Source of the DNA: CAYRML01 sp050942825
GTDB lineage: Bacteria; Bacillota; Dehalobacteriia; UBA4068
Length of the DNA stretch: 11,961 nucleotides
Direction: 5' to 3'
Assembly (NCBI GenBank): GCA_050942825.1
Contig: JBMNOA010000042.1
Location: forward strand, 1 to 11,961
Of this stretch, positions 1-6,026 are shown one piece after another; position 1 is the first letter of the stretch, and the number at the start of each line of letters is the position of its first letter. The position numbers and the translations under genes are program-made. Below the pieces are notes generated by a model. The model did not search any database. It was not told where the DNA came from and saw nothing but the letters and a program-made list of their open reading frames with translations.

Positions 1-134
1 CGGTCACGATAGACGTACTCCGTATGCACCTCCGGCACGGTAATGTATTCGGTCGTGCGACATCCGACAGGCAACAGCAGCACCAGCAGCACCAGCATGA
101 GCATCGGCCAGCGTCTTTCTAATCGCACTTTCAT
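1..134 (-). CDS. Spanin-like outer-membrane lipoprotein, 5' part only (cut by the left window edge)
   Basis: The frame opens with ATG at 134-132 and stays open to the window edge, giving 44 residues. It begins MKVRLERRWPMLMLVLLVLL, then LPVGC: a positively charged N-terminus, a hydrophobic stretch rich in Leu/Val and a lipobox with Cys at about residue 25. After the cysteine comes a polar stretch rich in Thr, Glu, Tyr and Val (RTTEYITVPEVHTEY). A short lipoprotein directly behind a holin is the usual place for a spanin (Rz1-like or unimolecular), which disrupts the outer membrane at the end of lysis; that role is inferred from position and signal peptide. The start overlaps the holin stop as ATGA, and AGGAGG lies 7 bases upstream (142-147), so translation is probably coupled to the holin. 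The rest of the protein is outside the window, so a C-terminal membrane segment or coiled coil cannot be checked. Confidence 0.7.
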   Translation of the reverse strand, partial: MKVRLERRWPMLMLVLLVLLLPVGCRTTEYITVPEVHTEYVYRD

Positions 135-598
135 TTCTTTGCCTCCTCATCGTCAAATGTTACACCAATAGCATCCTCGGTTTTCTCACGCATCACTTTC
201 TTGAGCATACGGAAAATTGGGTGATCGCAGATGACGGCCGCATTCTCAAGGAACGACCAGAATTCTACGCCACAACAAAAGGCGGTGAAGTAGTTGGCCA
301 ATTTCAGGCGGCCGTCGTTACCGAACGTCTGGTCGAGCAACTCTGCCAGCACAATGCCCACGAGTATGAGCACGAACTTGTATATCGTGCGCCACGCCTT
401 GACGCTCTCGAAGGCAAACCGCCCGCCCTTGCGCTTGCTTACCACCCCCGACTTAATTACGCCGGTGACGAAATCCGTTACCTCGAATACGACAACGGCA
501 ATGAATAGCGGTAACAGGTTGTCGAACATAACGCCCACGAACCCAGCCACTATTCCTGCCAGCACCTTTGCCGGGTACAAATTCAGGTGCGACAACAT
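131..598 (-). CDS. Phage holin, holin_4 (toxin secretion/phage lysis) type
   Basis: A 155-residue membrane protein expected to form lesions in the inner membrane that let the endolysin out or trigger lysis. Hydrophobic segments are visible at about residues 11-47 (probably two helices), 72-88 and 100-120. The pattern FEVTDFVTGVIKS followed by a basic loop (SKRKGG) resembles the Phage_holin_4_1 family (PF05105), and the length suits that family. The C-terminal 30 residues are charged and presumably cytoplasmic. GGGAG and GAGG just upstream of the ATG could serve as ribosome binding site. The stop overlaps the next start by ATGA, tying it to the spanin-like gene. No endolysin is visible in the window; it may lie further left or elsewhere. 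Confidence 0.85.
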   Translation of the reverse strand: MLSHLNLYPAKVLAGIVAGFVGVMFDNLLPLFIAVVVFEVTDFVTGVIKSGVVSKRKGGRFAFESVKAWRTIYKFVLILVGIVLAELLDQTFGNDGRLKLANYFTAFCCGVEFWSFLENAAVICDHPIFRMLKKVMREKTEDAIGVTFDDEEAKK

Positions 599-614
599 AC
601 GACCTCACTCCCTT

Positions 615-989
615 TTACTCGCCCTCACCCTCGTTCTCACTCTCTGCCTCTGCCTCTGCCTCTGCCTCGTTGCCACTTCCCAGCAGTGCCTTTGCCTCGG
701 CCTTGCACGCCTCGACGAACTGGTTGTACTCGGCGAACTCATCCGGCTTGCTGTCACGCTGGCGGTGCAGTGCCAACTCGTCAGACAGTGAGTAGCGGGC
801 GCGTATCATAGCATCCACCAACTCGCCGAATGTAGGCATACCGTCAAACCAACAGCCGAAGCCCTCGTAGCCCTGCTGCTCACCCTCTACGATATAAGGG
901 TGCATACCCCAGCGGAAGTAGAAACGTCCACTGCCTCCGTTCTCAATGAGGGAAGTTCCCTCTGCTGCATTTACTTTAAATGGTTTCAT
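615..989 (-). CDS. Conserved-type phage protein of unknown function with acidic Glu/Ala repeat tail
   Basis: A 124-residue soluble protein that I cannot assign to a function. Residues 1-35 are small and polar; 20-60 are rich in aromatics and glycine (FYFRWGMHPYIVEG, YEGFGCWFDG), suggesting a compact beta-rich fold. Residues 55-105 look helical (ELVDAMIRARYSLSDELALHRQR). From about residue 108 the protein ends in an acidic low-complexity tail of Glu-Ala and Glu-Gly/Asn repeats. It sits between the receptor-binding-type gene and the holin, 16 bases ahead of the holin. Its ATG overlaps the TGA of a short upstream frame as ATGA (989-986). Its position would suit a tail accessory protein or a chaperone for the adhesin, but nothing in the sequence proves this. 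It has no signal peptide or membrane segment. Confidence 0.75.
   Translation of the reverse strand: MKPFKVNAAEGTSLIENGGSGRFYFRWGMHPYIVEGEQQGYEGFGCWFDGMPTFGELVDAMIRARYSLSDELALHRQRDSKPDEFAEYNQFVEACKAEAKALLGSGNEAEAEAEAESENEGEGE
643..666 (-). repeat. Hexanucleotide tandem repeat (four perfect units) in the 124-residue gene
   Basis: On the plus strand TCTGCC is repeated four times in a row; on the coding strand this gives GGCAGA units encoding the Glu-Ala tail. The flanking bases extend it imperfectly. As the unit is six bases, slippage would add or remove Glu-Ala pairs without breaking the frame. Confidence 0.9.
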
Positions 990-1156
990 ACGAAAATGAA
1001 TTTGAATTTGTTTTTGCCTATTTCCTTCTTTTTGATTGTGGCCCGGAAGGGTATCTCATTCTCGGCTGCTGCGAACTCCAACGCCGCACGCAGCTCCTTG
1101 CAAAGGACAGCCTGCCGCGCCGACGTTACAACGCCAGGAACGTTGCAACGTCGGGC
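986..1156 (-). CDS. Short open frame lacking an ATG, joined by ATGA overlap to the next gene (small gene or gene remnant)
   Basis: On the minus strand the frame is open from just after a TGA at 1159-1157 to TGA at 988-986, 56 codons. Its last part reads KELRAALEFAAAENEIPF, then RATIKKKEIGKNKFKFIFV: an amphipathic helix followed by a basic beta-like end, which looks like real protein rather than an accidental frame. The TGA overlaps the ATG of the following gene (ATGA), the same coupling seen at the portal/connector and holin/lipoprotein junctions. There is no ATG. TTG at 1081-1079 preceded by AAGGAG (1094-1099, 12 bases away) would give 31 residues. The frame overlaps the end of the preceding adhesin gene in a different register and runs through its hairpin. 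It could be a small gene with an unusual start, the 3' remnant of a longer gene, or the product of a -1 shift from the adhesin frame; no slippery heptamer is obvious. Confidence 0.4.
   Translation of the reverse strand, partial: ARRCNVPGVVTSARQAVLCKELRAALEFAAAENEIPFRATIKKKEIGKNKFKFIFV
1120..1154 (-). promoter_or_regulatory. Stem-loop directly after the variable region (DGR-type homing hairpin candidate)
   Basis: Arms at 1120-1133 and 1141-1154 are inverted copies that differ at one base, which would be a G-U pair in RNA. The result is a 14-bp stem with a 7-base loop (TTCCTGG on the coding strand). The stem starts about 17 bases after the conserved GSRLAF-type end of the variable region, and includes the stop codon of the adhesin gene (1128-1126). 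In characterised DGRs a hairpin just 3' of the variable repeat promotes retrohoming, so position and form fit that role. The downstream sequence is GC-rich with no T-run, so an intrinsic terminator is unlikely. Confidence 0.6.
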
Positions 1157-2334
1157 TCAATACGTATTTCACCGTGGAAGGCCAGACGCGACCCGCAGGC
1201 ATCGCCCGCGTAAGACGCATCACCGTGCGCGAGCGCGCACACGACACCGCCAACCGTATCCGCGTAGCTGTCGGATCGCCGCACCACACGATGAGTAGAT
1301 GCACCGAGATACTGACCGTCACATAGTCCTTGTGCGGAGTCGCCACCCAGTGTCTTGCCGACCATATCCAGGTGTATGCCGAGGGTTACGGACTTGAGAT
1401 AAGCCCAATCTTCCGTAGGTGTGGTGAATCCCTGAACGGTGCGGGTGTGTCCGTCACGCTCGGTGATAGTCCACTTACCGTCAACGGCATCCTTGTTTAC
1501 CTCTACGTTATCAACCCATTCGGCCTTGTTACCCCACCAGTTCTCCAGACCCCAGAAGTTGATAGATCCGGTATTGCCGTCAAGGTTGGCGGCAGTGTCG
1601 TGCATACCCTTGCTGTCGGTCTGGCCGGTAGCCTTCTGGTAGCTGTCAGTACCCGAGCCGATGATTGCCTGGCAGTTGGTGTTGCCGTACTTGGCCCAGA
1701 ACAGGAAGGCCATGATGCAGTGCTGCTCCCAGGTTACAAGGGTGTTGCCGTTACCACGTGCGCGGGCGTAGGTCTTGAAGTCTGTCTGTGACACGTTGCC
1801 GGTGGAATCCACGCCGGAACGTGAGTACAACTTACCGTCATTGACGTAACCCTCGTATGCACCGATTAACTGCTTGCCGTCATACTCCTGCCATGACGCG
1901 GACGCCTTAACCGGCGATAAATCAATTTGCCACTTGTCGGCGGAAAGTAACTGTACGCGGTAAAAAAAACGAGGAACGTGCACCATGACATCACCCTGTG
2001 AGCCGTCAAGCGGGGCTGTTGAACCGTCTCCGGCAAATACCGTTCCGTCACCGTCCGCCAACTGGCAAATAGTCATTTTGCCTTCGTCAGTTTTCTTTGC
2101 GAGGTAGCGGTGTGAGTTTTTTCGTATCCACTTGATGACATCGCCGTTGACATCGCCTGTAACGATTGTCGCAGGGTCGGTCTTGTTAAAGTCAAGATAA
2201 ATGGTATCGGTCATGTTCTCTGCTGCAAGGATATTGAATTCGTCAACACCCTCGTTGATCTTGCTGACTATATCGTTCAGGTCAGCAGCGTTCAGGGTTT
2301 GACCCTGTGCGAATGTTTTGTCTAAATGTTCCAT
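1126..2334 (-). CDS. Receptor-binding/tail-fibre type protein with C-type-lectin (FGE-like) C-terminus; probable DGR target
   Basis: A 402-residue protein starting at ATG 2334-2332; an in-frame TTG 15 bases upstream lies inside the previous gene and is less likely. Residues 1-35 (QGQTLNAADLNDIVSKINEG) form a helical segment that probably anchors or trimerises the protein on the virion. The middle (45-250) is a beta-rich, Gly/Asp/Thr-rich part. From about 255 comes a formylglycine-enzyme/C-type-lectin-like signature (INFWGLENWWGNKAEWVDNV), ending in GGVVCALAHGDASY then AGDACGSRLAFHGEI. The GGV...GSRLAF.GE ending is the hallmark of DGR-diversified ligand-binding domains, so this is probably the adhesin that contacts the host surface. 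It lies 7 bases after the second virion paralogue and before the lysis genes. The reverse transcriptase and template repeat are not in the window. Confidence 0.75.
   Translation of the reverse strand: MEHLDKTFAQGQTLNAADLNDIVSKINEGVDEFNILAAENMTDTIYLDFNKTDPATIVTGDVNGDVIKWIRKNSHRYLAKKTDEGKMTICQLADGDGTVFAGDGSTAPLDGSQGDVMVHVPRFFYRVQLLSADKWQIDLSPVKASASWQEYDGKQLIGAYEGYVNDGKLYSRSGVDSTGNVSQTDFKTYARARGNGNTLVTWEQHCIMAFLFWAKYGNTNCQAIIGSGTDSYQKATGQTDSKGMHDTAANLDGNTGSINFWGLENWWGNKAEWVDNVEVNKDAVDGKWTITERDGHTRTVQGFTTPTEDWAYLKSVTLGIHLDMVGKTLGGDSAQGLCDGQYLGASTHRVVRRSDSYADTVGGVVCALAHGDASYAGDACGSRLAFHGEIRIEPDVATFLAL
1171..1320 (-). other. Putative DGR variable region (VR) within the adhesin gene
   Basis: This covers adhesin residues 339-388 (DGQYLGASTHRVVRRSDSYA, then DTVGGVVCALAHGDASYAGD and ACGSRLAFHG). 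The conserved framework (GG, GSRLAF, GE) alternates with residues that could derive from AAC/AAT template codons: Asp, Ser, Tyr, Cys, Leu, His, Gly and Ala with codons ending in C or T. In the 120 coding-strand bases for residues 349-388 only 11 are A, which fits adenine-directed mutagenesis. The exact boundaries are approximate because no template copy is available for alignment. Confidence 0.6.
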
Positions 2335-2341
2335 TGTTGTT

Positions 2342-2956
2342 TTATCCAATTTTCATGTTTGATCCAAGCGTGCTTATCCCGAGCGTGAACCATTCCAGCT
2401 GTGTCAGTGCGAGCAGCAGCAGGAACGTTGTCTCGGGATCTGTGTTGTAAAACGTAACGGGCATTGCGCTCTCGTATGCGTCCTCGGTGCTCGAGAGCAT
2501 GAATGAGGCGAGCCAGCCCTCATCGGCGTTACCCGTGTAGTCAATCTCGGACATCTGCATACCGTTCTCGTAGCCGTACACCTCGTACTTCATCGTCATG
2601 TCGTGGCTGTCCTTATTACGGACTACGACCAGCACACGTGAGAACGGCAGGCGGTTCATATGACTTTTCACGGCCTGTGAACGGACGTGCGTGCGGCAGG
2701 TTATGCTATGCAGGAAAGAGTTGTTGAACGAACCTTTCTGCATCTGATAACTCGCATCATAGGCGTTACGGCGGCCTTGATAGCGGACGGCATAACAATC
2801 CTCTTTCAGCGTCAGTCCTGTCAGCACTCCGTCAACGACGGTGCGGCTCTCGATATCCCGCAGGTCGATAAGGATCAGATCTGGCTCAATGCCGGGGTTG
2901 AACTGCCCGCAGCGTGCCATATTCTGATTGTTAATTAATTTTGCACAGTTACTCAT
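2342..2956 (-). CDS. Virion protein, paralogue 2 (tail-tube-like candidate)
   Basis: A 204-residue protein clearly related to the product of 5916-5347. Shared elements are an N-terminal C-x-K-(I/L) and MA-x-C segment followed by GI and a hydrophobic LILI strand, A-x(3)-Y/V-QM-x-KG-x(3)-NSF-x-H near residues 67-83, a V-strand plus R-x-(K/R)-(D/E) near 110, YE-x-YG-x-ENG at 124-132, and S-x-I-x-Y at 136-140. The alternating strands suggest a beta-rich structural protein. This copy has a C-terminal extension from about 175, rich in Leu and Phe, that the other lacks. AGGAG lies 9 bases before the ATG. It sits between the connector and the adhesin, where a tail tube, tail terminator or baseplate-type protein would fit. 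The tail role is inferred from context only. Confidence 0.65.
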   Translation of the reverse strand: MSNCAKLINNQNMARCGQFNPGIEPDLILIDLRDIESRTVVDGVLTGLTLKEDCYAVRYQGRRNAYDASYQMQKGSFNNSFLHSITCRTHVRSQAVKSHMNRLPFSRVLVVVRNKDSHDMTMKYEVYGYENGMQMSEIDYTGNADEGWLASFMLSSTEDAYESAMPVTFYNTDPETTFLLLLALTQLEWFTLGISTLGSNMKIG

Positions 2957-2960
2957 ATCG

Positions 2961-3470
2961 TTAATCTCCTATTGCTATAAATTTCGGTCTACTGGCCGGA
3001 ATGTGCTTGCAGTCGGCCGTCTGACTGACATAACGCCAGTACTTGACGGCATCGGCGAGATACTGACGGCCGATCTTCTCGCTGTCCTTGCTGACGGCGG
3101 CTATCGACTGCGCACTGGCAGCCACGCTGTCGTCTCCGTCTTTCACCACAACGCCGTAAGGGGTTACCTGCAACGGGTGTGTGCGGATGAAGCGGGCAAA
3201 TACCAGATATGACTCGGCTGCAACCAATCCGGCGAAGCGGTGTCGATTACCGCATCCGTCAATCCACGTGCCACCGTTCAGCAGCATCTTCTCGGCGTCG
3301 GTCAGTTCGGTATGTTCATCCCTGTTAGCCAGGCGGTCATATTCTTCAACACCAAGTAACGGCACGATGTCCAGTTCCTCCGTCTCACGGATGAATATCT
3401 CCACGCGGCTCATCTGCGTATTCCGCGCAATCTCGCGGTACTTGCGTATGTCATCAACTGTGATAATCAT
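2961..3470 (-). CDS. Head-tail connector (neck) type protein
   Basis: A 169-residue, mainly helical protein. It begins MIITVDDIRKYREIARN, continues through an acidic helix (ETEELDIVPLLGVEEYDRL) and a helical bundle (FAGLVAAESYLVFARFIR), then THPLQVTPYGVVVK and a further long helix (IGRQYLADAVKYWRYV). The layout of N-terminal helices, a central aromatic helix, a TP-x-GVV loop and a final helix is typical of connector proteins in Bacteroidota phages (resembling what I know as DUF6712), but the family name is from memory. Its ATG overlaps the portal stop (ATGA, 3470-3467), so it is translationally coupled to the portal, the usual neighbour of an adaptor that binds the portal ring after packaging. 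Confidence 0.65.
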   Translation of the reverse strand: MIITVDDIRKYREIARNTQMSRVEIFIRETEELDIVPLLGVEEYDRLANRDEHTELTDAEKMLLNGGTWIDGCGNRHRFAGLVAAESYLVFARFIRTHPLQVTPYGVVVKDGDDSVAASAQSIAAVSKDSEKIGRQYLADAVKYWRYVSQTADCKHIPASRPKFIAIGD

Positions 3471-4747
3471 TGCTGTACGCCTTGTAAGAGTTCCTCAATA
3501 TCTTCATCATCCAGTCCGAAGACCTTTGCTAATACCACACGTTTGGCATTCTCGCTCTTGGACATATCAAAAAGTATCTCCAGCACCTTATCCGTGCGGT
3601 CACCCAATTTCTCGGCCAGCGTCTGTGTCACGTCATAGACCTTCGGCAGAATAGAGTAATCGTCATCGGGGTTGATGGTGTTGATACCTGCAAAATGCTG
3701 GAATACGTCACGCATCACGCGCTCCAGTGTCTGGCGTTCACTCTCGGTCTGGCTGTTGTAGTAGTCATGTGCCTCACGCATGGCCGTAGCCCCGAAGTTA
3801 CTACCAACGTCCTTGGCACGTAATATCGGGGGCTGGCAGAACGCAGCACCGATACGGTCAGGTACTTTCTCGTCACTACGCCGAAACTTCTGGTCGGTGT
3901 TGTTCGACTCAAAAGGCTTAAATTCAGGCTCGATGTCACCTTCATCGAGGTTAAGATAAAGTATACGTCCGGCCTTCGTGTCACCTTGGAACTCGGACAA
4001 CTGCTCCTTCGTTTCCTCGGCCTGCTTTTTGCCTTTCTCGCCGTTGTTATGGTCGATGAACATACCGGCAGGCAGGAAGTTGTTGCGTATGTTACGATAT
4101 GCCACGTTGGACAGACCTTCTTCGGCTGACATATCCGTCAACGCGCTGTCATAGACAGGCAACGGATACGACTTCGGCCCTCGGCGTGAGTAATACAATA
4201 TCTGTCCGTTCCACTGCTTCCACCCTCCGGCGGCTCTCACTTGCTCGGCTATCTCTTTCGGATCTGGGTCGAAAAAGTCGAACCACTCGATATCGGCCTT
4301 GCGGAATCGACGCAGTTGCGTGTAACGGCGACCCCAATCGGGATGCAGTGCCACGCGATTGAACTTATAGTCGGCATCGAGAGCCTCGAAGCGCAGCCAC
4401 TCGAACGGGATGGCGTTGACGCTGGTAATCTCATACAGAGCATTCCAGTTCACGTGCAGCGCAAATCCTCCGAACATGGCGAAGTCACGTGCCACGTGTT
4501 CAAGCACGTCATCGGCTGTCTGTCCCTTCGGGTTGACTATGGCCTGAAAAAAGTCACGCTGGGAGAAACCGCGACCGAAAAGGAAACGGCCGAACTGCTC
4601 AACACACGCCCCACCCGTAATGCTTGCACCGACCACCTCCATGACTTTCTGCGGGTAGTCGTTACGTTCGCCGTAGCTCTGTATTCCGAGTAACCTGTCG
4701 TTACGTGATTGTAGCTGCTGTTCCGTTTTCAGTATTGCGACTTTCAT
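3467..4747 (-). CDS. Portal protein
   Basis: A 426-residue protein that forms the ring at the capsid vertex through which DNA is packaged and ejected. The N-terminal wing part includes SYGERNDYPQKVMEVVGAS and FGGFALHVNWNALYEI followed by Trp-rich beta strands (EWFDFFDPDPKEI). Residues 185-260 contain the clip/stem region with SNVAYRNIRNNFLPAGMF. The segment CQPPILRAKDVGSNFGATAM (about 308-327) followed by a long helix (EAHDYYNSQTESERQTLERV) is the stem-loop and crown signature of HK97/SPP1-like portals. The C-terminus is acidic and helical. Length is within the family range. It follows the 191-residue protein by 8 bases and overlaps the connector by 4 bases. No terminase gene precedes it, which is unusual. 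Confidence 0.85.
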   Translation of the reverse strand: MKVAILKTEQQLQSRNDRLLGIQSYGERNDYPQKVMEVVGASITGGACVEQFGRFLFGRGFSQRDFFQAIVNPKGQTADDVLEHVARDFAMFGGFALHVNWNALYEITSVNAIPFEWLRFEALDADYKFNRVALHPDWGRRYTQLRRFRKADIEWFDFFDPDPKEIAEQVRAAGGWKQWNGQILYYSRRGPKSYPLPVYDSALTDMSAEEGLSNVAYRNIRNNFLPAGMFIDHNNGEKGKKQAEETKEQLSEFQGDTKAGRILYLNLDEGDIEPEFKPFESNNTDQKFRRSDEKVPDRIGAAFCQPPILRAKDVGSNFGATAMREAHDYYNSQTESERQTLERVMRDVFQHFAGINTINPDDDYSILPKVYDVTQTLAEKLGDRTDKVLEILFDMSKSENAKRVVLAKVFGLDDEDIEELLQGVQQ

Positions 4748-4755
4748 ACGTTCTT

Positions 4756-5331
4756 TTACTTTTTGCGTGGTCGACCTTTTGACTTGCCTGCGGCCTTCGC
4801 CTGCGCCTTTCTCTCCGTCTTGGGTCTATTATTCACCCCTGTCCCTTTGGTGCTGTCCTGCGGCATGCTGTCGCCTGTAGCAGGCTCTTTCGTTCCGGGT
4901 GCGGGGGCGGTCTCCTTCTCGGCATCGATGCCGGACTGAACGGCCAACTGCTCCCAGTTATTGGGATAGATGCTGAACCACTTGATGCAACTCGGGTTTA
5001 CACGCAGGTGGTACAGTGCCAGTTCATCGGTCAGGTTACGCTGTGTAACGGTTTTTGCAGGGTCGCCATAAGGGTCAACGAGTACCACTCCGGCACGTAG
5101 GTCAAATTCTTTCTCTTGCATTGCTTTCAATTTTTCGAGGTTCGTTCTCATAATCAATATGTAGGCATCGAACCAGCAGTTGCTGCAAATCTTGTTCAGC
5201 TTCGCATGGAAGATGCTCTCGTAGAGGCGTTCCGTGTTATTGCGGAAGTCAGTATCAGTGGATATCAGTTCGCGCACTTCGGACGATCTGATACCCTGAT
5301 ACTGTTGCCTGTATTCGTCAATCGTCATCAT
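4756..5331 (-). CDS. Virion-associated protein of unknown function with basic C-terminal tail
   Basis: A 191-residue protein in two parts. Residues 1-135 are ordered: helices at 1-30 and 33-85 (including ICSNCWFDAYILIMRTNLEK with a C-x2-C pair), then FDLRAGVVLVDPYGDPAKTV and NLTDELALYHLRVNPSCIKW. From about 137 it becomes disordered, rich in Ala, Pro, Thr and Glu, and ends in a strongly basic stretch (KTERKAQAKAAGKSKGRPRKK-like, positive over the last 25 residues) that could bind DNA or the capsid interior. It lies directly before the portal. A head component or packaging accessory is plausible; a terminase small subunit is possible but I see no helix-turn-helix. Two ATG codons are adjacent at the start (5331 and 5328); either may be used. 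Confidence 0.7.
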   Translation of the reverse strand: MMTIDEYRQQYQGIRSSEVRELISTDTDFRNNTERLYESIFHAKLNKICSNCWFDAYILIMRTNLEKLKAMQEKEFDLRAGVVLVDPYGDPAKTVTQRNLTDELALYHLRVNPSCIKWFSIYPNNWEQLAVQSGIDAEKETAPAPGTKEPATGDSMPQDSTKGTGVNNRPKTERKAQAKAAGKSKGRPRKK

Positions 5332-5346
5332 GACGGGCGAGAAGTT

Positions 5347-5916
5347 TTACTCATCGGCCACAAGACCGTCAACCATTGTCTTGGTCGCGTCAAGCGTGTT
5401 GGTGAAGATGCTCTTGGGCACTTCGCTCTCACGTGCGTTGTCCTCGCTGGCGAGTGTGATAGCATAGGCGATGCCGTCGCCGTCAGTTGAGTTGTACTCA
5501 ATGGCGCTGGCTGCCAGGCCGTTCTCTGTGCCGTAGGCCTCGTAGACGGTTGAGTCGCTCTCGCGATCTCGGTTGATAACGATTACCACGTAACGGCCGT
5601 GAGCAATCTTGTTGATGTCATCCTTCAAGGTCTGTGTGCGGTCGAACGCGCGCATGATGACCTGATGAGAGAATGAGTTTCCATAAGTGCCTTTGTTCAT
5701 CTGTACACTGGCCTCAAAGGCCTTCTCGTGGCTGGTGAACTTGCAACCTTTGGTTGTGCCTGCCAGAGCGATGGCACTGATGACGCCGTTGCTCTCTGTT
5801 ATGGTGGCTGCCTTCCAGTCATCGAAGTTAATCAATATTGCTTCGCCCAGTATGCCGGCAACGGCATTACGGCATGATGCCATAGCGAGGTTTCCTGTAA
5901 TTTTACTGCAATCCAT
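5347..5916 (-). CDS. Virion protein, paralogue 1 (tail-tube-like candidate)
   Basis: A 189-residue protein from ATG 5916-5914 (MDCSKITGNLAMASCRNAVA). An upstream start at 5964 would add 16 residues coded by an A-rich leader with poor protein character, so the shorter form is chosen. It has an N-terminal CSKITG and MASC segment, GI then an AILINF strand, QMNKGTYGNSFSHQ (72-85), YVVIVINRDRE (109-119) and VYEAYGTENGLAASAIEYN (124-142). All of these have counterparts in the 2956-2342 product, so the two genes arose by duplication. The alternating strands and abundance of small residues fit a major tail-tube or decoration protein. Directly behind the capsid gene and its hairpin, it may be made in large amounts. 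Function is inferred. Confidence 0.7.
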   Translation of the reverse strand: MDCSKITGNLAMASCRNAVAGILGEAILINFDDWKAATITESNGVISAIALAGTTKGCKFTSHEKAFEASVQMNKGTYGNSFSHQVIMRAFDRTQTLKDDINKIAHGRYVVIVINRDRESDSTVYEAYGTENGLAASAIEYNSTDGDGIAYAITLASEDNARESEVPKSIFTNTLDATKTMVDGLVADE

Positions 5917-5967
5917 AGTTATACGTTTTTGATTGTTTGTTGTTTGTTCTTTGTTCTTATACAAGGC

Positions 5968-6002
5968 GGGGCGGCTGCGGCCGTCGCGACCATGACCGCC
6001 CC
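5968..6002 (-). terminator. GC-rich hairpin downstream of the capsid gene (attenuator or mRNA-stabilising element)
   Basis: Seven-base arms GGGGCGG (5968-5974) and CCGCCCC (5996-6002) are exact inverted complements around 21 bases that contain the palindrome GTCGCGAC. It stands 24 bases beyond the capsid stop. The bases after it in the direction of transcription have no T-run, so full termination is doubtful; partial termination or protection of the capsid mRNA 3' end is more likely. Confidence 0.5.
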
Positions 6003-6026
6003 AAATGCCTTGCCTTTCCTTGTCTC

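Noticed and set aside
221..791. Plus-strand frames opposite the holin and 124-residue genes
   Set aside because: They mirror well-supported minus-strand genes, are low in complexity or rich in Ser/Leu, and have no family character; the same holds for all other plus-strand frames in the window.
1..1119. A template repeat matching the variable region
   Set aside because: I looked for a second copy of the GSRLAF-coding stretch here and elsewhere in the window and found none; this region is filled by the lysis genes and the 124-residue gene.
1120..1154. Hairpin as an intrinsic terminator
   Set aside because: The sequence that follows on the coding strand is GC-rich with no T-run, and coupled genes continue downstream.
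1056..1346. Alternative minus-strand frame of 96 residues across the variable region
   Set aside because: It is an out-of-frame reading of the lectin-fold end, and the adhesin frame explains the conserved motif.
2335..2349. TTG start for the adhesin gene within the preceding gene
   Set aside because: An ATG 15 bases downstream starts a cleaner protein and needs no overlap.
5917..5964. Upstream ATG for paralogue 1
   Set aside because: The extra 16 residues derive from the A-rich leader, and the paralogue at 2956 begins at the position matching 5916.
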